64,000 nucleotides of DNA from Cupriavidus sp. D39 (GTDB lineage: Bacteria > Pseudomonadota > Gammaproteobacteria > Burkholderiales > Burkholderiaceae), in NCBI RefSeq assembly GCF_026627925.1, contig NZ_JAPNLE010000009.1:3348001-3412000 (forward strand), written 5' to 3'. Positions 53,466 through 62,260 of this stretch are shown here, one piece after another; position 1 is the first letter of the stretch, and each line of letters opens with the position of its first letter. A model generated the notes under the pieces. It was not told where the DNA came from. It saw nothing but the letters and a program-made list of their open reading frames with translations, and ran no database searches. A program made the translations under genes and the position numbers.

Positions 53466-55061
53466 TCATCGGGCCAGCTGCCCCGCCAGCGCCTGGGCGT
53501 TCTGCGCGCTTAGTGCGAAAACAGACAGTTGCGGATTCGCCCCGATGCTCGTCGGAAACACGGAGCCGTCCAGCACCGACAGGTTAGCCAGCTGGTGATG
53601 GCGGCCATGGCTGTCGACCACCCCGCCCTGCGGCTGGTCGCTCATGGCGCAGCCACCCATCAGGTGCGCGGTAAACAGCGCCGCGCGGAACTTGGCCAGC
53701 GGCAACGTGGCAATGCCCTGCCTGGCTTGCGCCCAGCTGTCGTAGTACGGCGCATCCAGGTGGGCCGGCCGCACCCGCAGCGCGCCCGCCGCGAACTGCG
53801 CCTCGGCCATGCTCAGCCAGGCGCGCCGCATGCCATCCCAGACATAGTCGCTCACGTCGTAGTCGAGCACCGGGCTGCCATCGTCGGCAAGGCGCACGCG
53901 CCCGCCCTCGCTCTGCGGCACAAAGCCATCGCGCAGCAGCGCCAGCATGGCGTTGGTATGCGGCAGCGCGGCCATGTCGGCGCGCAGCGCGTCGCCCACC
54001 TGGTTGAACACGCCCGCGCTGATGCCGGGGAACAAGGGCGGCACTTCCAGCTTGTAGCCCATCGGGCCGGTGGCGCCGTCCCTCCACTGGAAGTGATCGG
54101 AGGCGATCGATTGCGGCGCGCCGTAGTACGGATCGACCTGCTCGGGCATCACCGCCACGCTCAGGTTGACCGGATGGATGAAGGTGCGCACGCCAACCCG
54201 CTGATACGGGTCCGGCACGCGCGAGCGCAGCAACAGCGCCGGCGTGTTGATGGCGCCGCCGGCCGCCACATAGTGGCGCGCGCGCACGGTCACCGCGACG
54301 CCGGTGGGCGTGCGGCCATCGGCTCCCAGCGCAACGCCTGCGAGTGTGGTGACCGTTTTGCCATCGTGCGCCAGCGCACGCACCCGCACGCGGTGGACCA
54401 GCGTGGCACCCTTGGCCAGCGCGGCGGGAATGGTCGAGACCAGCATCGATTGCTTGGCGTTGACCGGGCAGCCCAGGCCGCAATAGCCGGAGTTCCAGCA
54501 GCCCTTCACATTGCGCGGGATCACGTGCGACTCCCAGCCCAGCTTGTCGCAGCCGCGCTTGAGCACATCGTTGTTGTTGTTCGGCGGCATGCCCCACGGC
54601 GCTACCGACAGCCGTGCTTCCATGCGCTCGAACCACGGCGCCATGTCCGCGGCGCCGTGGCCGCTCACGGCGTGGTGCGCGGCCCAGTGCGCCAGCGTTT
54701 CCTTGGGCGTGCGAAAGCTCGACGACCAGTTCACCGTCGTGCTGCCGCCCACCGAGCGCCCTTGCAGGATGGCGATGGCGCCATCGGAAGTGGCGCGCGC
54801 CGCGCCCTCCTGGTACAGCTCGCGATAAGCGCGGCCCTCGTCCATGTCCTTGAAGCTGGCGGAGGTGCGCAGCGCGCCCTCCTCCACCAGCACCACGCGC
54901 AAGCCGGCGTCGCTGAGGATCTCGGCGGCGACGCCGCCACCAGCGCCGCTGCCGACAATGACCACGTCGGCGTCGAGCGAAAGCGGCGCGGTGAGCGCGG
55001 CGCCGTCCACCACGTTCCAGCCGGCGGCAATGCCGGCGCTATAGATATCGGGAATGGCCAT
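53466..55061 (-). CDS. GMC-family FAD oxidoreductase, long-chain alcohol oxidase-like
   Basis: A 531-residue flavoprotein. FAD motif VVIVGSGAGGGVAAEILSDA (about 33-52), then SVGGSTTVNWSSSFRTPKET, the Cys cluster GCWNSGYCGLGCPVNAKQSM typical of bacterial fatty-alcohol oxidases, and the C-terminal active-site block HLMGGCAMSDQPQGGVVDSH and SVFPTSIGANPQLSVFALS. It has no signal peptide. The upstream Tat-signal gene (55114) is a small-subunit partner in the style of gluconate 2-dehydrogenase, so the pair may be exported together. It probably oxidises an alcohol or sterol-like substrate; not determined. Confidence 0.88.
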   Translation of the reverse strand: MAIPDIYSAGIAAGWNVVDGAALTAPLSLDADVVIVGSGAGGGVAAEILSDAGLRVVLVEEGALRTSASFKDMDEGRAYRELYQEGAARATSDGAIAILQGRSVGGSTTVNWSSSFRTPKETLAHWAAHHAVSGHGAADMAPWFERMEARLSVAPWGMPPNNNNDVLKRGCDKLGWESHVIPRNVKGCWNSGYCGLGCPVNAKQSMLVSTIPAALAKGATLVHRVRVRALAHDGKTVTTLAGVALGADGRTPTGVAVTVRARHYVAAGGAINTPALLLRSRVPDPYQRVGVRTFIHPVNLSVAVMPEQVDPYYGAPQSIASDHFQWRDGATGPMGYKLEVPPLFPGISAGVFNQVGDALRADMAALPHTNAMLALLRDGFVPQSEGGRVRLADDGSPVLDYDVSDYVWDGMRRAWLSMAEAQFAAGALRVRPAHLDAPYYDSWAQARQGIATLPLAKFRAALFTAHLMGGCAMSDQPQGGVVDSHGRHHQLANLSVLDGSVFPTSIGANPQLSVFALSAQNAQALAGQLAR

Positions 55062-55113
55062 GAGGGTTTCGCGTATGGGGTAGCGGGTATCGGGAATCGG
55101 GTATCGGTTCGCA

Positions 55114-55698
55114 TCAGGCGTGCAGCGCACGAAAGACCGCGGGATTTGGGCCGGGATATCCGCTGCCCGCCCACGCCGCCGGCAGCAGGTAGTAGCCCAC
55201 GCTGCTGAGCTTGACCAGCACCACGGCGCCGGCATTCAAGGTGGCGAAGCGGCTGGCGCGCCAGCGCGCGAGAAAGCGGCGCGCCTGCTGCGTGTCGGTC
55301 TCCCTCCAGTCCTGGCCCACGCCGGCGAGTGCCCAGCGCAAGGGCCCGATGGCGAGCAGGTCGAGCAGCTTGCGCAATTCCGCGCGCGCGTTGGCATCCA
55401 TCGCGGCGCATGTGGCGTCGACGTTGGCCACGGCATGGCCGAGCAGCAGTTCGCGCTGGCCGCGCTCGCGCTCGGCGAGCTCCGCCACCACGGCGGGCAG
55501 CAGCGCGGTGAACAACGCCACATCGCCCTCGCGCAGGAACTGCATGCCGGTGGCGGGCTGCTTCTGCGCGGGCGAGCAGCCGGACAATGCCGGGACCAGG
55601 CCGGCGCATGCGAGCGCGGCGGACAAGCCGAAGCCAATCATGAGAAAGCCGCGCCGCGACAGCGCGGACGCGGGCGGCTCGGTCAATGGGACGGGCAT
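55114..55698 (-). CDS. Tat-signal small subunit-like partner of the GMC enzyme
   Basis: A 194-residue protein. The signal SRRGFLMIGFGLSAALACAG is a clear twin-arginine type and ends in a lipobox-like LSGC (about residue 41), so it may be a Tat lipoprotein. The mature part, FLREGDVALFTALLPAVVAE and LLDLLAIGPLRWALAGVGQD, resembles gluconate 2-dehydrogenase subunit 3-type proteins that escort FAD subunits across the membrane. AGGAGA precedes the ATG. It lies 52 bases upstream of the GMC gene. Confidence 0.8.
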   Translation of the reverse strand: MPVPLTEPPASALSRRGFLMIGFGLSAALACAGLVPALSGCSPAQKQPATGMQFLREGDVALFTALLPAVVAELAERERGQRELLLGHAVANVDATCAAMDANARAELRKLLDLLAIGPLRWALAGVGQDWRETDTQQARRFLARWRASRFATLNAGAVVLVKLSSVGYYLLPAAWAGSGYPGPNPAVFRALHA

Positions 55699-55916
55699 GT
55701 TGTCTCCTGTTTTGTTTTGCTTCTAGCTCAGCGCTCAGCTGACCTCCGGGCGGGTCTGTTACGGCTGGCTTGCTCCCAGGGAGTAAACACCGTCGTCGTT
55801 CCAGAGGGCGTTGGCGCATCTTGTCGGCTTCGGCTCACGTCGTTGTCCGTTGCGGATAGCCCGCATTGACGCTCGCCGCAGTTTGGATAAAGATCGGTCC
55901 CCGGTCTTGATCCCGC

Positions 55917-57016
55917 ATGACAGGTGATTTGATGCCACGCGCCAACGCGGCGCTCCCCGCCGCCATCACCGACATTGCCTGCGCATCGCCCGGCACCGTG
56001 TCGCTGCCTTACCTGCGCAACGTGCTCGACTATGGCGAGGCCGCCGGCATTGCGCCGGCCGACCAGCTCGCGCTCGCCGGGCTCGATCCCGCCCTGCTCG
56101 AATGCGCGGCCGGCCCCGCCACGCGCATCGGCGCCGCGCACTACCTGACGCTGCTCGATGCGCTCGCGCGCGCTGCCGGCGATCCGCTGGCTGGCCTGCA
56201 CGCGGGCGCGGCGTTCCGGCCGCGCCACTACGCCGAGATGGGCTACGTGGTGCTGACCACGCCCACCGTGCGCGAGGCCATCCTGCAGGGCATCCGCTAC
56301 GAGGTGCTGGCCAACGATATCGGCCGCACCCGCCTGTATGAAACGGCGCAGGGCGCTTGGATGACGTGGGAAGCCCTGCACGGCCCGCTGTCGCGCCACG
56401 CGCACGAACTGCACATGGCCACGTGGATCTGCTTTGCCCGCTGGCTGCTGGGCGACGGCTTCTTTGCCGAGCGCATCGAGTTTCCCCACGCGCCGCCACC
56501 CGGTGGCCACGCCGACGATTACGCGCAGGTATTCGGCTGCCCGGTGGCCTTCAACGCCGGCCGCCACGCCATGCACATCGATCCCGCGCTGCTGGCGCGC
56601 CCTCGATGCAGGCCGATGCACAAATGCAGGCGCAGATGACGCGTATCGCCCAGGCCCAGTTGCGCGCGCTGGAGGCGGACGGCGCCGGCGAGATCGCGCA
56701 GGCGCGTGCCTTTATCCGCGGCGCGCTGCATCGGGGCGAGGTGCCGATCGCGGCGGTGGCGGCACACCTGCGCTTGCCGGTGCGCACGCTGCAGCGGCGG
56801 CTGCAGGCGCAGGGACTGAACTACTCCGCGATGGTCGAGGGCGTGCGCCGCGCGCAGGCCGAGCACTACCTCGCGGACCCCGCCATCAGCCTCGCCCAGC
56901 TGGCCATGCTGCTCGGCTTTTCGGAGCAGAGCGCGTTCAGCCATGCGTTCAAACGCTGGACGCAGGAAACCCCGAATGCCTGGCGCAAGCGGTTGCTGGG
57001 GCGCGCGCCGGGATAG
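55917..57016 (+). pseudogene. AraC-family regulator (VirS-like), broken by one frameshift
   Basis: The first frame (MTGDLMPRANAALPAAITDI at 55917) encodes the PF12625 arabinose-binding-type N-domain (SLPYLRNVLDYGEAAGIAPA to HADDYAQVFGCPVAFNAGRH). Near 56600 it leaves frame after DPALLARP; the next frame continues SMQADAQMQAQMTRIAQAQL and the AraC helix-turn-helix VAAHLRLPVRTLQRRLQAQG, LNYSAMVEGVRRAQAEHYLA and LLGFSEQSAFSHAFKRWTQE. One added base after GCGCGCCC restores a single protein of about 366 residues. The domain pair is that of VirS and OruR/ArgR-like activators. It sits directly upstream of the BVMO operon it would be expected to control. Confidence 0.85.
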
Positions 57017-57177
57017 CAGCCGCCGCCTTTCGGCAATGTTCGGTAGATCGGTGCCGGTTTCAAACGCAGCGGTGGGTACGCCCGCCAGTGCGGAAAAGCG
57101 CGCTTTCTGCTTGTTTCATGCGCTCAAAGCGCCACTAAAATCCGCTAAAAATTAGAAGAACGATTCAAATCCCCGTG

Positions 57178-57206
57178 TTGACCCGGGGCGCTGGCGTGCC
57201 TACGAT
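57178..57206 (+). promoter_or_regulatory. Candidate sigma-70 promoter of the BVMO operon
   Basis: TTGACC (57178-57183) and TACGAT (57201-57206) are separated by 17 bases, close to consensus, and lie 84 bases before the ATG at 57290. The upstream 30 bases are AT-rich, which fits an UP-type element. Confidence 0.55.
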
Positions 57207-57289
57207 GACATCCATCAATGTCACAATCAATGATGTTGCGACGCGGTACGGCATCCCGCCGTGCACGCCAGCGACACGAGAGACAGCCC

Positions 57290-58897
57290 ATGAACGCGCC
57301 AGCGGACCTGCCCCCAGAGTTATCCACAGCCGGGCCATCGCCGGAGGGCCACGGCCCCACCGAGTACTGCGATATCGCCATCATCGGCACCGGCTTCGCC
57401 GGGCTGGGCATGGCGATCCGCCTCAAGCAGGCAGGCCTGCACAACTTCGCCCTGTTCGAGAAAGCCGGCTCGGTGGGGGCCACCTGGCGCGACAACCACT
57501 ATCCGGGCTGCGCCTGCGATGTGCAGTCGCACCTGTACTCGTTCTCCTTCGCGCCCAACCCCAACTGGTCGCGCATGTTTTCGCCGCAGCCGGAGATCCG
57601 CGCCTACCTGGAGCGCTGCACCGACCAGTTCCGCCTGCGAGCGCACCTGCGCCTGAATCACGAACTGCGCCGCGCCGCGTGGCACGACGCCAGCGGCACC
57701 TGGCAGCTCGACATGGCCGATGGCAAGCGCGTGCGGGCTCGCGTGCTGGTGTCGGGCATGGGCGGCTTGAGCCGGCCAGCGTATCCCGATATCCCGGGCC
57801 TGGCGCGTTTTCGCGGCGAGGCGTTTCACTCGCAGCACTGGAACCATGACTACGCGCTGGCGGGCAAGCGCGTGGCGGTGATCGGCACTGGCGCCAGCGC
57901 CATCCAGTTCGTGCCGCAGATCGCGCCGCAGGTGGCGCACCTGGACCTGTTCCAGCGCACGCCCCCGTGGATCATGCCCAAGCCCGATCGCAAGGTGTCG
58001 GCCACCGAGCGCTGGCTGTTCCGCCGCCTGCCTCTCACGCAAAAGCTGATGCGCACCGGCATCTACTGGGCGCTGGAGTCGCGCGTGCTTGGCTTCGTGG
58101 TGCATCCGAAGCTGATGACGGTGGTGGCGCGCATTGCACGCCGCCATATCAAGCGGCAGGTCGCCGACCCCGCGCTGCGCGCCACCGTCACGCCGGACTA
58201 CACCATCGGCTGCAAGCGCGTGCTGATCTCCAACGACTACTACCCGGCGCTGGCGCGCGCCAATGTGGATGTGGTGACCCAGGGCATCGACCATGTAGAG
58301 GAAGACGCCATCGTGATGCGCGACGGCTCCCGCCGCCCGGCTGACTGCATCATCTTTGGCACCGGCTTCCACGCCACCGATCCGATTCCGCGCGGCGCCA
58401 TCCTCGGCCAGCACGGCGCCGACCTGCTCGACGCATGGCGCGATGGCGCCGAGGCGTATCTCGGCACCACCGTGGCCGGCTTCCCCAACCTGTTCCTGGT
58501 GGTGGGCCCCAACACCGGCCTCGGGCATAGCTCGATGGTGTTCATGATCGAGTCGCAGGTGAACTACATTCTCGGCGCGCTCAAGGCCATGGGCCGGCAC
58601 CGCGTGCAGGCCATCGACGTGCGAGCGCCCGCGCAGCGCGACTACAACGCCGGGCTGCAGCGCAAGCTGGCGGGCGCGGTGTGGTCGGAGGGCGGCTGCG
58701 TGAGCTGGTACCTCGACCCCAAGACCGGCAAGAACACCACGCTGTGGCCCGGATTCACCTGGCAGTTCCGCCGCGCCACCGCGCGCTTTCGCATGGCCGA
58801 CTACGAGATCCGTCCGCTGACGCACCACGCGCTCGCAGCCAGACCGGCGACAGCAGGTGCGACGGCCAGCGAAGCCACCCAGGCCACCCAGGCGTGA
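57290..58897 (+). CDS. Flavin-containing Baeyer-Villiger-type monooxygenase
   Basis: A 535-residue NAD(P)H- and FAD-dependent oxygenase. FAD motif IIGTGFAGLG (31-40), the BVMO fingerprint F174-x-G-x3-H180-x3-W184 (FRGEAFHSQHWN, with Asn where Pro or Asp is usual), and the NADP motif VIGTGASAIQFVPQIA. The second ATG choice at 57290 gives MNAPADLPPE; no strong ribosome site. BVMOs convert ketones to esters or lactones. It heads a run of SDR, hydrolase and PF10118 genes on the same strand; an ester product cut by the downstream hydrolase is a coherent pathway. Closest named parallel is MymA of mycobacteria. Confidence 0.9.
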   Translation: MNAPADLPPELSTAGPSPEGHGPTEYCDIAIIGTGFAGLGMAIRLKQAGLHNFALFEKAGSVGATWRDNHYPGCACDVQSHLYSFSFAPNPNWSRMFSPQPEIRAYLERCTDQFRLRAHLRLNHELRRAAWHDASGTWQLDMADGKRVRARVLVSGMGGLSRPAYPDIPGLARFRGEAFHSQHWNHDYALAGKRVAVIGTGASAIQFVPQIAPQVAHLDLFQRTPPWIMPKPDRKVSATERWLFRRLPLTQKLMRTGIYWALESRVLGFVVHPKLMTVVARIARRHIKRQVADPALRATVTPDYTIGCKRVLISNDYYPALARANVDVVTQGIDHVEEDAIVMRDGSRRPADCIIFGTGFHATDPIPRGAILGQHGADLLDAWRDGAEAYLGTTVAGFPNLFLVVGPNTGLGHSSMVFMIESQVNYILGALKAMGRHRVQAIDVRAPAQRDYNAGLQRKLAGAVWSEGGCVSWYLDPKTGKNTTLWPGFTWQFRRATARFRMADYEIRPLTHHALAARPATAGATASEATQATQA

Positions 58898-58928
58898 GCG
58901 CGCTGCGTGCCCGGCCGAGAACAAGACC

Positions 58929-58961
58929 AAAAGAACACCAGAAGAACACCAGAAGAACACC
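58929..58961. repeat. Three 11-bp tandem repeats before the SDR gene
   Basis: AAAAGAACACC then AGAAGAACACC twice, ending 13 bases before the SDR start codon and just ahead of its GGAGA ribosome site. Copy changes would alter spacing in the leader. Confidence 0.85.
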
Positions 58962-58974
58962 GAGGAGACAGCGC

Positions 58975-59889
58975 ATGAAGGATTTCAAGAACAAGGTGGC
59001 CGCCATTACCGGCGCAGGCTCAGGCATGGGCCGCTCGCTGGCGCTCGCGCTGGCACGCGAAGGCTGCCAGCTGGCGCTGTCGGACCGCAATGAAAAGGGC
59101 CTGGCGCAGACGGTGGCCGAGGTCATGCGCACGGCGCCAGGCCTGGTCTTCACGCAGCACTGCGTGGATGTATCGAACCGCGCCGCGATGTACGCCTGGG
59201 CCGAGCAGGCCGCGCGCACGCACGGGCGCATCAACCTGATCTTCAACAACGCCGGCGTGGCGCTGTCGAGCACCATCGAGGGCATGAGCTACGAAGATCT
59301 CGAATGGATCATGGGCATCAATTTCTGGGGCGTGGTGCATGGCACCAAGGCATTCCTGCCCTACCTGAAGGCCAGCGGCGAAGGCCACGTGATCAATACG
59401 TCGAGCATCTTCGGCATCTTCGCGCAGCCCGGCATGAGCGGCTACAACGCGAGCAAGTACGCGGTGCGCGGCTTCACCGAATCGCTGCGGCAGGAACTCG
59501 ACATGTTCGACTGCGGCGTGTCCGCGACCTGCGTGCACCCGGGCGGCATCAAGACCAATATTGCGCAGGCCAGCCGCATTTCGGCGAACGTCACCGGCTT
59601 CCTGGTGCACGACGAGCAGCAGGGCCGCGACGAGTTCGAGAAGTACTTCATCACCACGGCGGACAAGGCCGCGCGCGTGATCCTCAACGGCGTGCGCCAC
59701 AACCGCCGCCGCGTGCTGATCGGGCCGGATGCGGTTGCCGCCGACATGATGGCGCGGCTGCTGCCCGCCGCCTACCAGAAGCTGGTGGTGTTCGACGCGC
59801 GCCGCAAAGGGCCGCTCGGCAAGCCTGCCGCGGACGTGCCCAACACGGTGCCGGCCAAGGCCAGCGGCAACGGCGGAGACGCGCAATGA
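58975..59889 (+). CDS. Short-chain dehydrogenase/reductase (SadH-like)
   Basis: A 304-residue SDR. Cofactor motif TGAGSGMG (12-19), NNAG in LIFNNAGVALSST, and the catalytic Ser with Tyr-x3-Lys in NTSSIFGIFAQPGMSGYNAS then KYAVRGF. The C-terminal 50 residues are longer than the core family, as in SadH-type enzymes. GAGGAGA precedes the ATG; the stop overlaps the next gene (ATGA). Between the BVMO and the hydrolase it probably interconverts an alcohol and the ketone substrate of the BVMO; inference from gene order. Confidence 0.92.
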   Translation: MKDFKNKVAAITGAGSGMGRSLALALAREGCQLALSDRNEKGLAQTVAEVMRTAPGLVFTQHCVDVSNRAAMYAWAEQAARTHGRINLIFNNAGVALSSTIEGMSYEDLEWIMGINFWGVVHGTKAFLPYLKASGEGHVINTSSIFGIFAQPGMSGYNASKYAVRGFTESLRQELDMFDCGVSATCVHPGGIKTNIAQASRISANVTGFLVHDEQQGRDEFEKYFITTADKAARVILNGVRHNRRRVLIGPDAVAADMMARLLPAAYQKLVVFDARRKGPLGKPAADVPNTVPAKASGNGGDAQ

Positions 59890-60848
59890 ACCGCGTCGCC
59901 ATGCCGGCGGACAGCCGCCTCTCGCAGCCACCCGGCGCGCTCACGCGCTGGTTCGGCCAGGGCCGCGTAGGGCTGTTCAGCTTGTCACGTGAAACGCTCG
60001 CCAGACGCTACGCGCTGCCCGCTTCGCGCTGGGTGCAGGTGATGGGCACGCTGGTGCATTACACCGATGAAGGCGTGCCCGACGGCGAGCCGCTGCTGCT
60101 GATCCACGGCTTCGGCGCCTCGCTGCACACCTGGCAAGGCGTGACGCCGGCGCTCGCGCAACGCTATCGCGTGCTGCGCGTGGACCTGCCGCCGTTTGGC
60201 CTGACCGGGCCGTTGCGCGATGCGCGCGGGCGCATTCTTACCATGGACGTCGACACGTACCGCCGCTTCATCGACGCCTTCTGCGATGCCATCCACCTGC
60301 AGCGCGCCAGCGTCATCGGCAACTCGCTGGGCGGCCTGATCGCATGGGACATGGCCGCGCGCCATCCCGGCCGCGTCGACAAGATGGTGCTGATCGACGC
60401 CGCGGGTTTCCCGATGAAGCTGCCGCTCTATATCGCCTTGTTCAACCACGCGGCGGTGCGCTGGTCGGCACCGTGGCTGTTGCCGGAGTTCGTGATCCGC
60501 GCCGCCACGCGCGACGTCTACGGCGATGCCTCGCGCGTGGACGAAGGCACCTTCCGCCGCCATGTCGATTTCTTCTACGCCGAGGGCAGCCGCGAAGCCG
60601 TCGGCCGCATGGTGCCCAAGCTGGATTTCGATGCGCTCGACACACTGGCGCTCAACGGCATCCGCTCGCCCACGCTGGTGCTGTGGGGCGAGCGCGACCG
60701 CTGGATCCCGCCGGCGCATGCGCAAGCCTTTGCCGGGCGCATTCCCGGCGCGCGGCTGCAGCGCTACGCGGGCCTTGGCCATATCCCGATGGAAGAGGAT
60801 CCGCAACGCGTGGCTGCGGACCTGCTGCCTTTTCTCGACGGGTGCTGA
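59886..60848 (+). CDS. Alpha/beta-fold hydrolase (LipR-like esterase)
   Basis: A 320-residue alpha/beta hydrolase. Oxyanion region LLLIHGFGASLHTWQGV, nucleophile GNSLGG in ASVIGNSLGGLIAWDMAARH, acid in LVLWGERDRWIPPAHA, and His in YAGLGHIPMEEDPQRV. It overlaps the SDR gene by four bases. The 40-residue N-terminal extension may touch the membrane. It probably cleaves the ester made by the BVMO; not proven. Confidence 0.92.
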   Translation: MNRVAMPADSRLSQPPGALTRWFGQGRVGLFSLSRETLARRYALPASRWVQVMGTLVHYTDEGVPDGEPLLLIHGFGASLHTWQGVTPALAQRYRVLRVDLPPFGLTGPLRDARGRILTMDVDTYRRFIDAFCDAIHLQRASVIGNSLGGLIAWDMAARHPGRVDKMVLIDAAGFPMKLPLYIALFNHAAVRWSAPWLLPEFVIRAATRDVYGDASRVDEGTFRRHVDFFYAEGSREAVGRMVPKLDFDALDTLALNGIRSPTLVLWGERDRWIPPAHAQAFAGRIPGARLQRYAGLGHIPMEEDPQRVAADLLPFLDGC

Positions 60849-60864
60849 AGCCACCGCCGAAACC

Positions 60865-60891
60865 CCCGACGCACCCGACGCACCCGACGCA
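60865..60891. repeat. Three perfect 9-bp tandem repeats
   Basis: CCCGACGCA is repeated three times in the 70-base gap between the hydrolase and the PF10118 gene, 14 bases before the latter's ribosome site. Confidence 0.85.
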
Positions 60892-60918
60892 TTCCACGAA
60901 TCGACAGGAGTACCCATC

Positions 60919-61791
60919 ATGATGCCAGTCCGACGCGATGTGCATCCCCACTTGCCCGCCAGCCGCATCAGCGACTGGCACGTACGGGGCCGCCATGTCA
61001 CCCACTTCGTCAACGCGCTTTCGATCTTCTTCCCGGCGGGCGAGCGCTTCTTCATGGACAGCGTGCGCGCCTATCGCGACGACGTGACCGACCCCGAGCT
61101 CAAGCGCGCCATCGTGGGCTTTATCGGCCAGGAGGCCATGCACACGCGCGAGCATATTCTCTACAACCGGCTGATGACGGATGCGGGCCTGCCCGCCGAG
61201 CCGCTCGACCAGTTCGTGGCCAAGCTGCTTAAACTGCTGCGCAAGATACTGCCCAGGTCATGGCAGCTCGCGCACACCATTGCGCTCGAGCATTACACCG
61301 CGATGCTTGCCGGCGGGCTGCTGGCGGACCCGGACCAGATGGGCGGCTCCGAGCCCGGCTATCACCAGGTGTGGATCTGGCACGCGCTGGAAGAGACCGA
61401 GCATAAGGCTGTGGCCTACGACGTCTGGAATGCCGTGATGAAGCCTGGGCTCTATCGGTATCTGCTGCGCACCTTCACCATGCTCACCACCACCGTGACG
61501 TTCTGGGCGATGGTGTTCGTGTTCCACATCCGGCTGGTGATGGCGGATCGCGAGTGCCGCAACAAGCTCGGTGGCTTTGGCGGCGTGGTGCGGTTCCTGT
61601 GGGGCAAGCCTGGTGTGTTGCGCAAGATGATGCCGGAGTGGTTTGATTATTTCCGGCCGGGGTTTCATCCGTGGGATCACGATAATCGTGCGCAGCTGGC
61701 GCGTATCGAGCCGTTGATTGCGGAGATCGAGGCGACTTCGGTGCGGGCTGGGGTATCTGGTCGGGCGCCTTCGGTGAGGGGGGCGGTGTAG
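60919..61791 (+). CDS. PF10118 'metal-dependent hydrolase', ferritin-like diiron protein
   Basis: A 290-residue protein. Two helix motifs resemble diiron carboxylate sites: GQEAMHTREH (about 75-84) and WHALEETEHKAVAYD (about 153-167), spaced as in ferritin-like four-helix bundles. LSIFFPAGERFFMDSVRAYR and EWFDYFRPGFHPWDHDNR are family marks of PF10118. A membrane segment LLTTTVTFWAMVFVFHIRLV lies near 190-215. CAGGAG stands eight bases before the ATG. Members are recurrent neighbours of BVMO and SDR genes; an oxygenase or desaturase-like role is more plausible than hydrolysis. Confidence 0.87.
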   Translation: MMPVRRDVHPHLPASRISDWHVRGRHVTHFVNALSIFFPAGERFFMDSVRAYRDDVTDPELKRAIVGFIGQEAMHTREHILYNRLMTDAGLPAEPLDQFVAKLLKLLRKILPRSWQLAHTIALEHYTAMLAGGLLADPDQMGGSEPGYHQVWIWHALEETEHKAVAYDVWNAVMKPGLYRYLLRTFTMLTTTVTFWAMVFVFHIRLVMADRECRNKLGGFGGVVRFLWGKPGVLRKMMPEWFDYFRPGFHPWDHDNRAQLARIEPLIAEIEATSVRAGVSGRAPSVRGAV

Positions 61792-61827
61792 GTTGTTGGT
61801 GGTTTGGGGGCTGTTGACTTCAAAGTC

Positions 61828-61868
61828 AAAGTCAAAGGCTTAAAGTCAAAGGCTTAAAGTCAAAAGCC
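61828..61868. repeat. 14-bp direct repeats
   Basis: AAAGTCAAAGGCTT occurs at 61828-61841 and 61842-61855, with a partial third copy. It follows the PF10118 stop by about 37 bases. Not a terminator. Confidence 0.8.
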
Positions 61869-61874
61869 GTTTCA

Positions 61875-62070
61875 CCTCCCCTGCGGGGAGGCGACCTACT
61901 TTCTTGTCTCGCCAAGAAAGTAGGCAAAGAAGGCGACCCGGATGGGGCGAAAGACTCCTCGTCGGCAGGCAAAAAGAGCGGCCGGGACCCAAACTCACAT
62001 CGCCTTAGGGCGATGCTCAAACATGGGTCCCTCTTTTCCGCTCTTTTTGCCTGCCGACGAGGCGCCCCAT
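61875..62070. repeat. Long nested palindromic intergenic repeat
   Basis: Three hairpins in a row. CCTCCCC-TGC-GGGGAGG (61875-61891); CCTACTTTCTTG-TCTCGC-CAAGAAAGTAGG (61895-61924), both perfect; then a large one with 25-bp perfect arms at 61957-61981 and 62038-62062 (left arm begins CCTCGTCGGCAGGC), extended outside by ATGGGGCG/CGCCCCAT and inside by GGGACCCA/TGGGTCCC and CATCGCC/GGCGATG. The form suggests a chromosomal repetitive palindrome between convergent genes. With 62071-62260 it fills the 469-base gap, which has no gene. Confidence 0.85.
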
Positions 62071-62173
62071 AACGGGAGATGAAAACCTTGACGGCTCGCT
62101 TCGCATCGCGCTGGGGTGCGGCCCGCCCTTCAGGCGCTCCGCACGTCTACCAATCTACCCTGGTCCAATCTAC

Positions 62174-62210
62174 GCTGGTTTGCTCCCCTCTCCCGCTTGC
62201 GGGAGAGGGG
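62174..62210. repeat. Palindromic repeat related to 47074-47115
   Basis: The first 21 bases (from GCTGGTTTGCTCC) are identical to 47074-47094. The hairpin CCCCTCTCCCGC-TT-GCGGGAGAGGGG (62185-62210) has 12-bp perfect arms. It sits 50 bases beyond the 3' end of the MerR gene. Confidence 0.8.
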
Positions 62211-62260
62211 CCGGGGAGAGGGCGGGCGCTTGATGTTGCGGCTTCGCTCGCGTACCTGTA

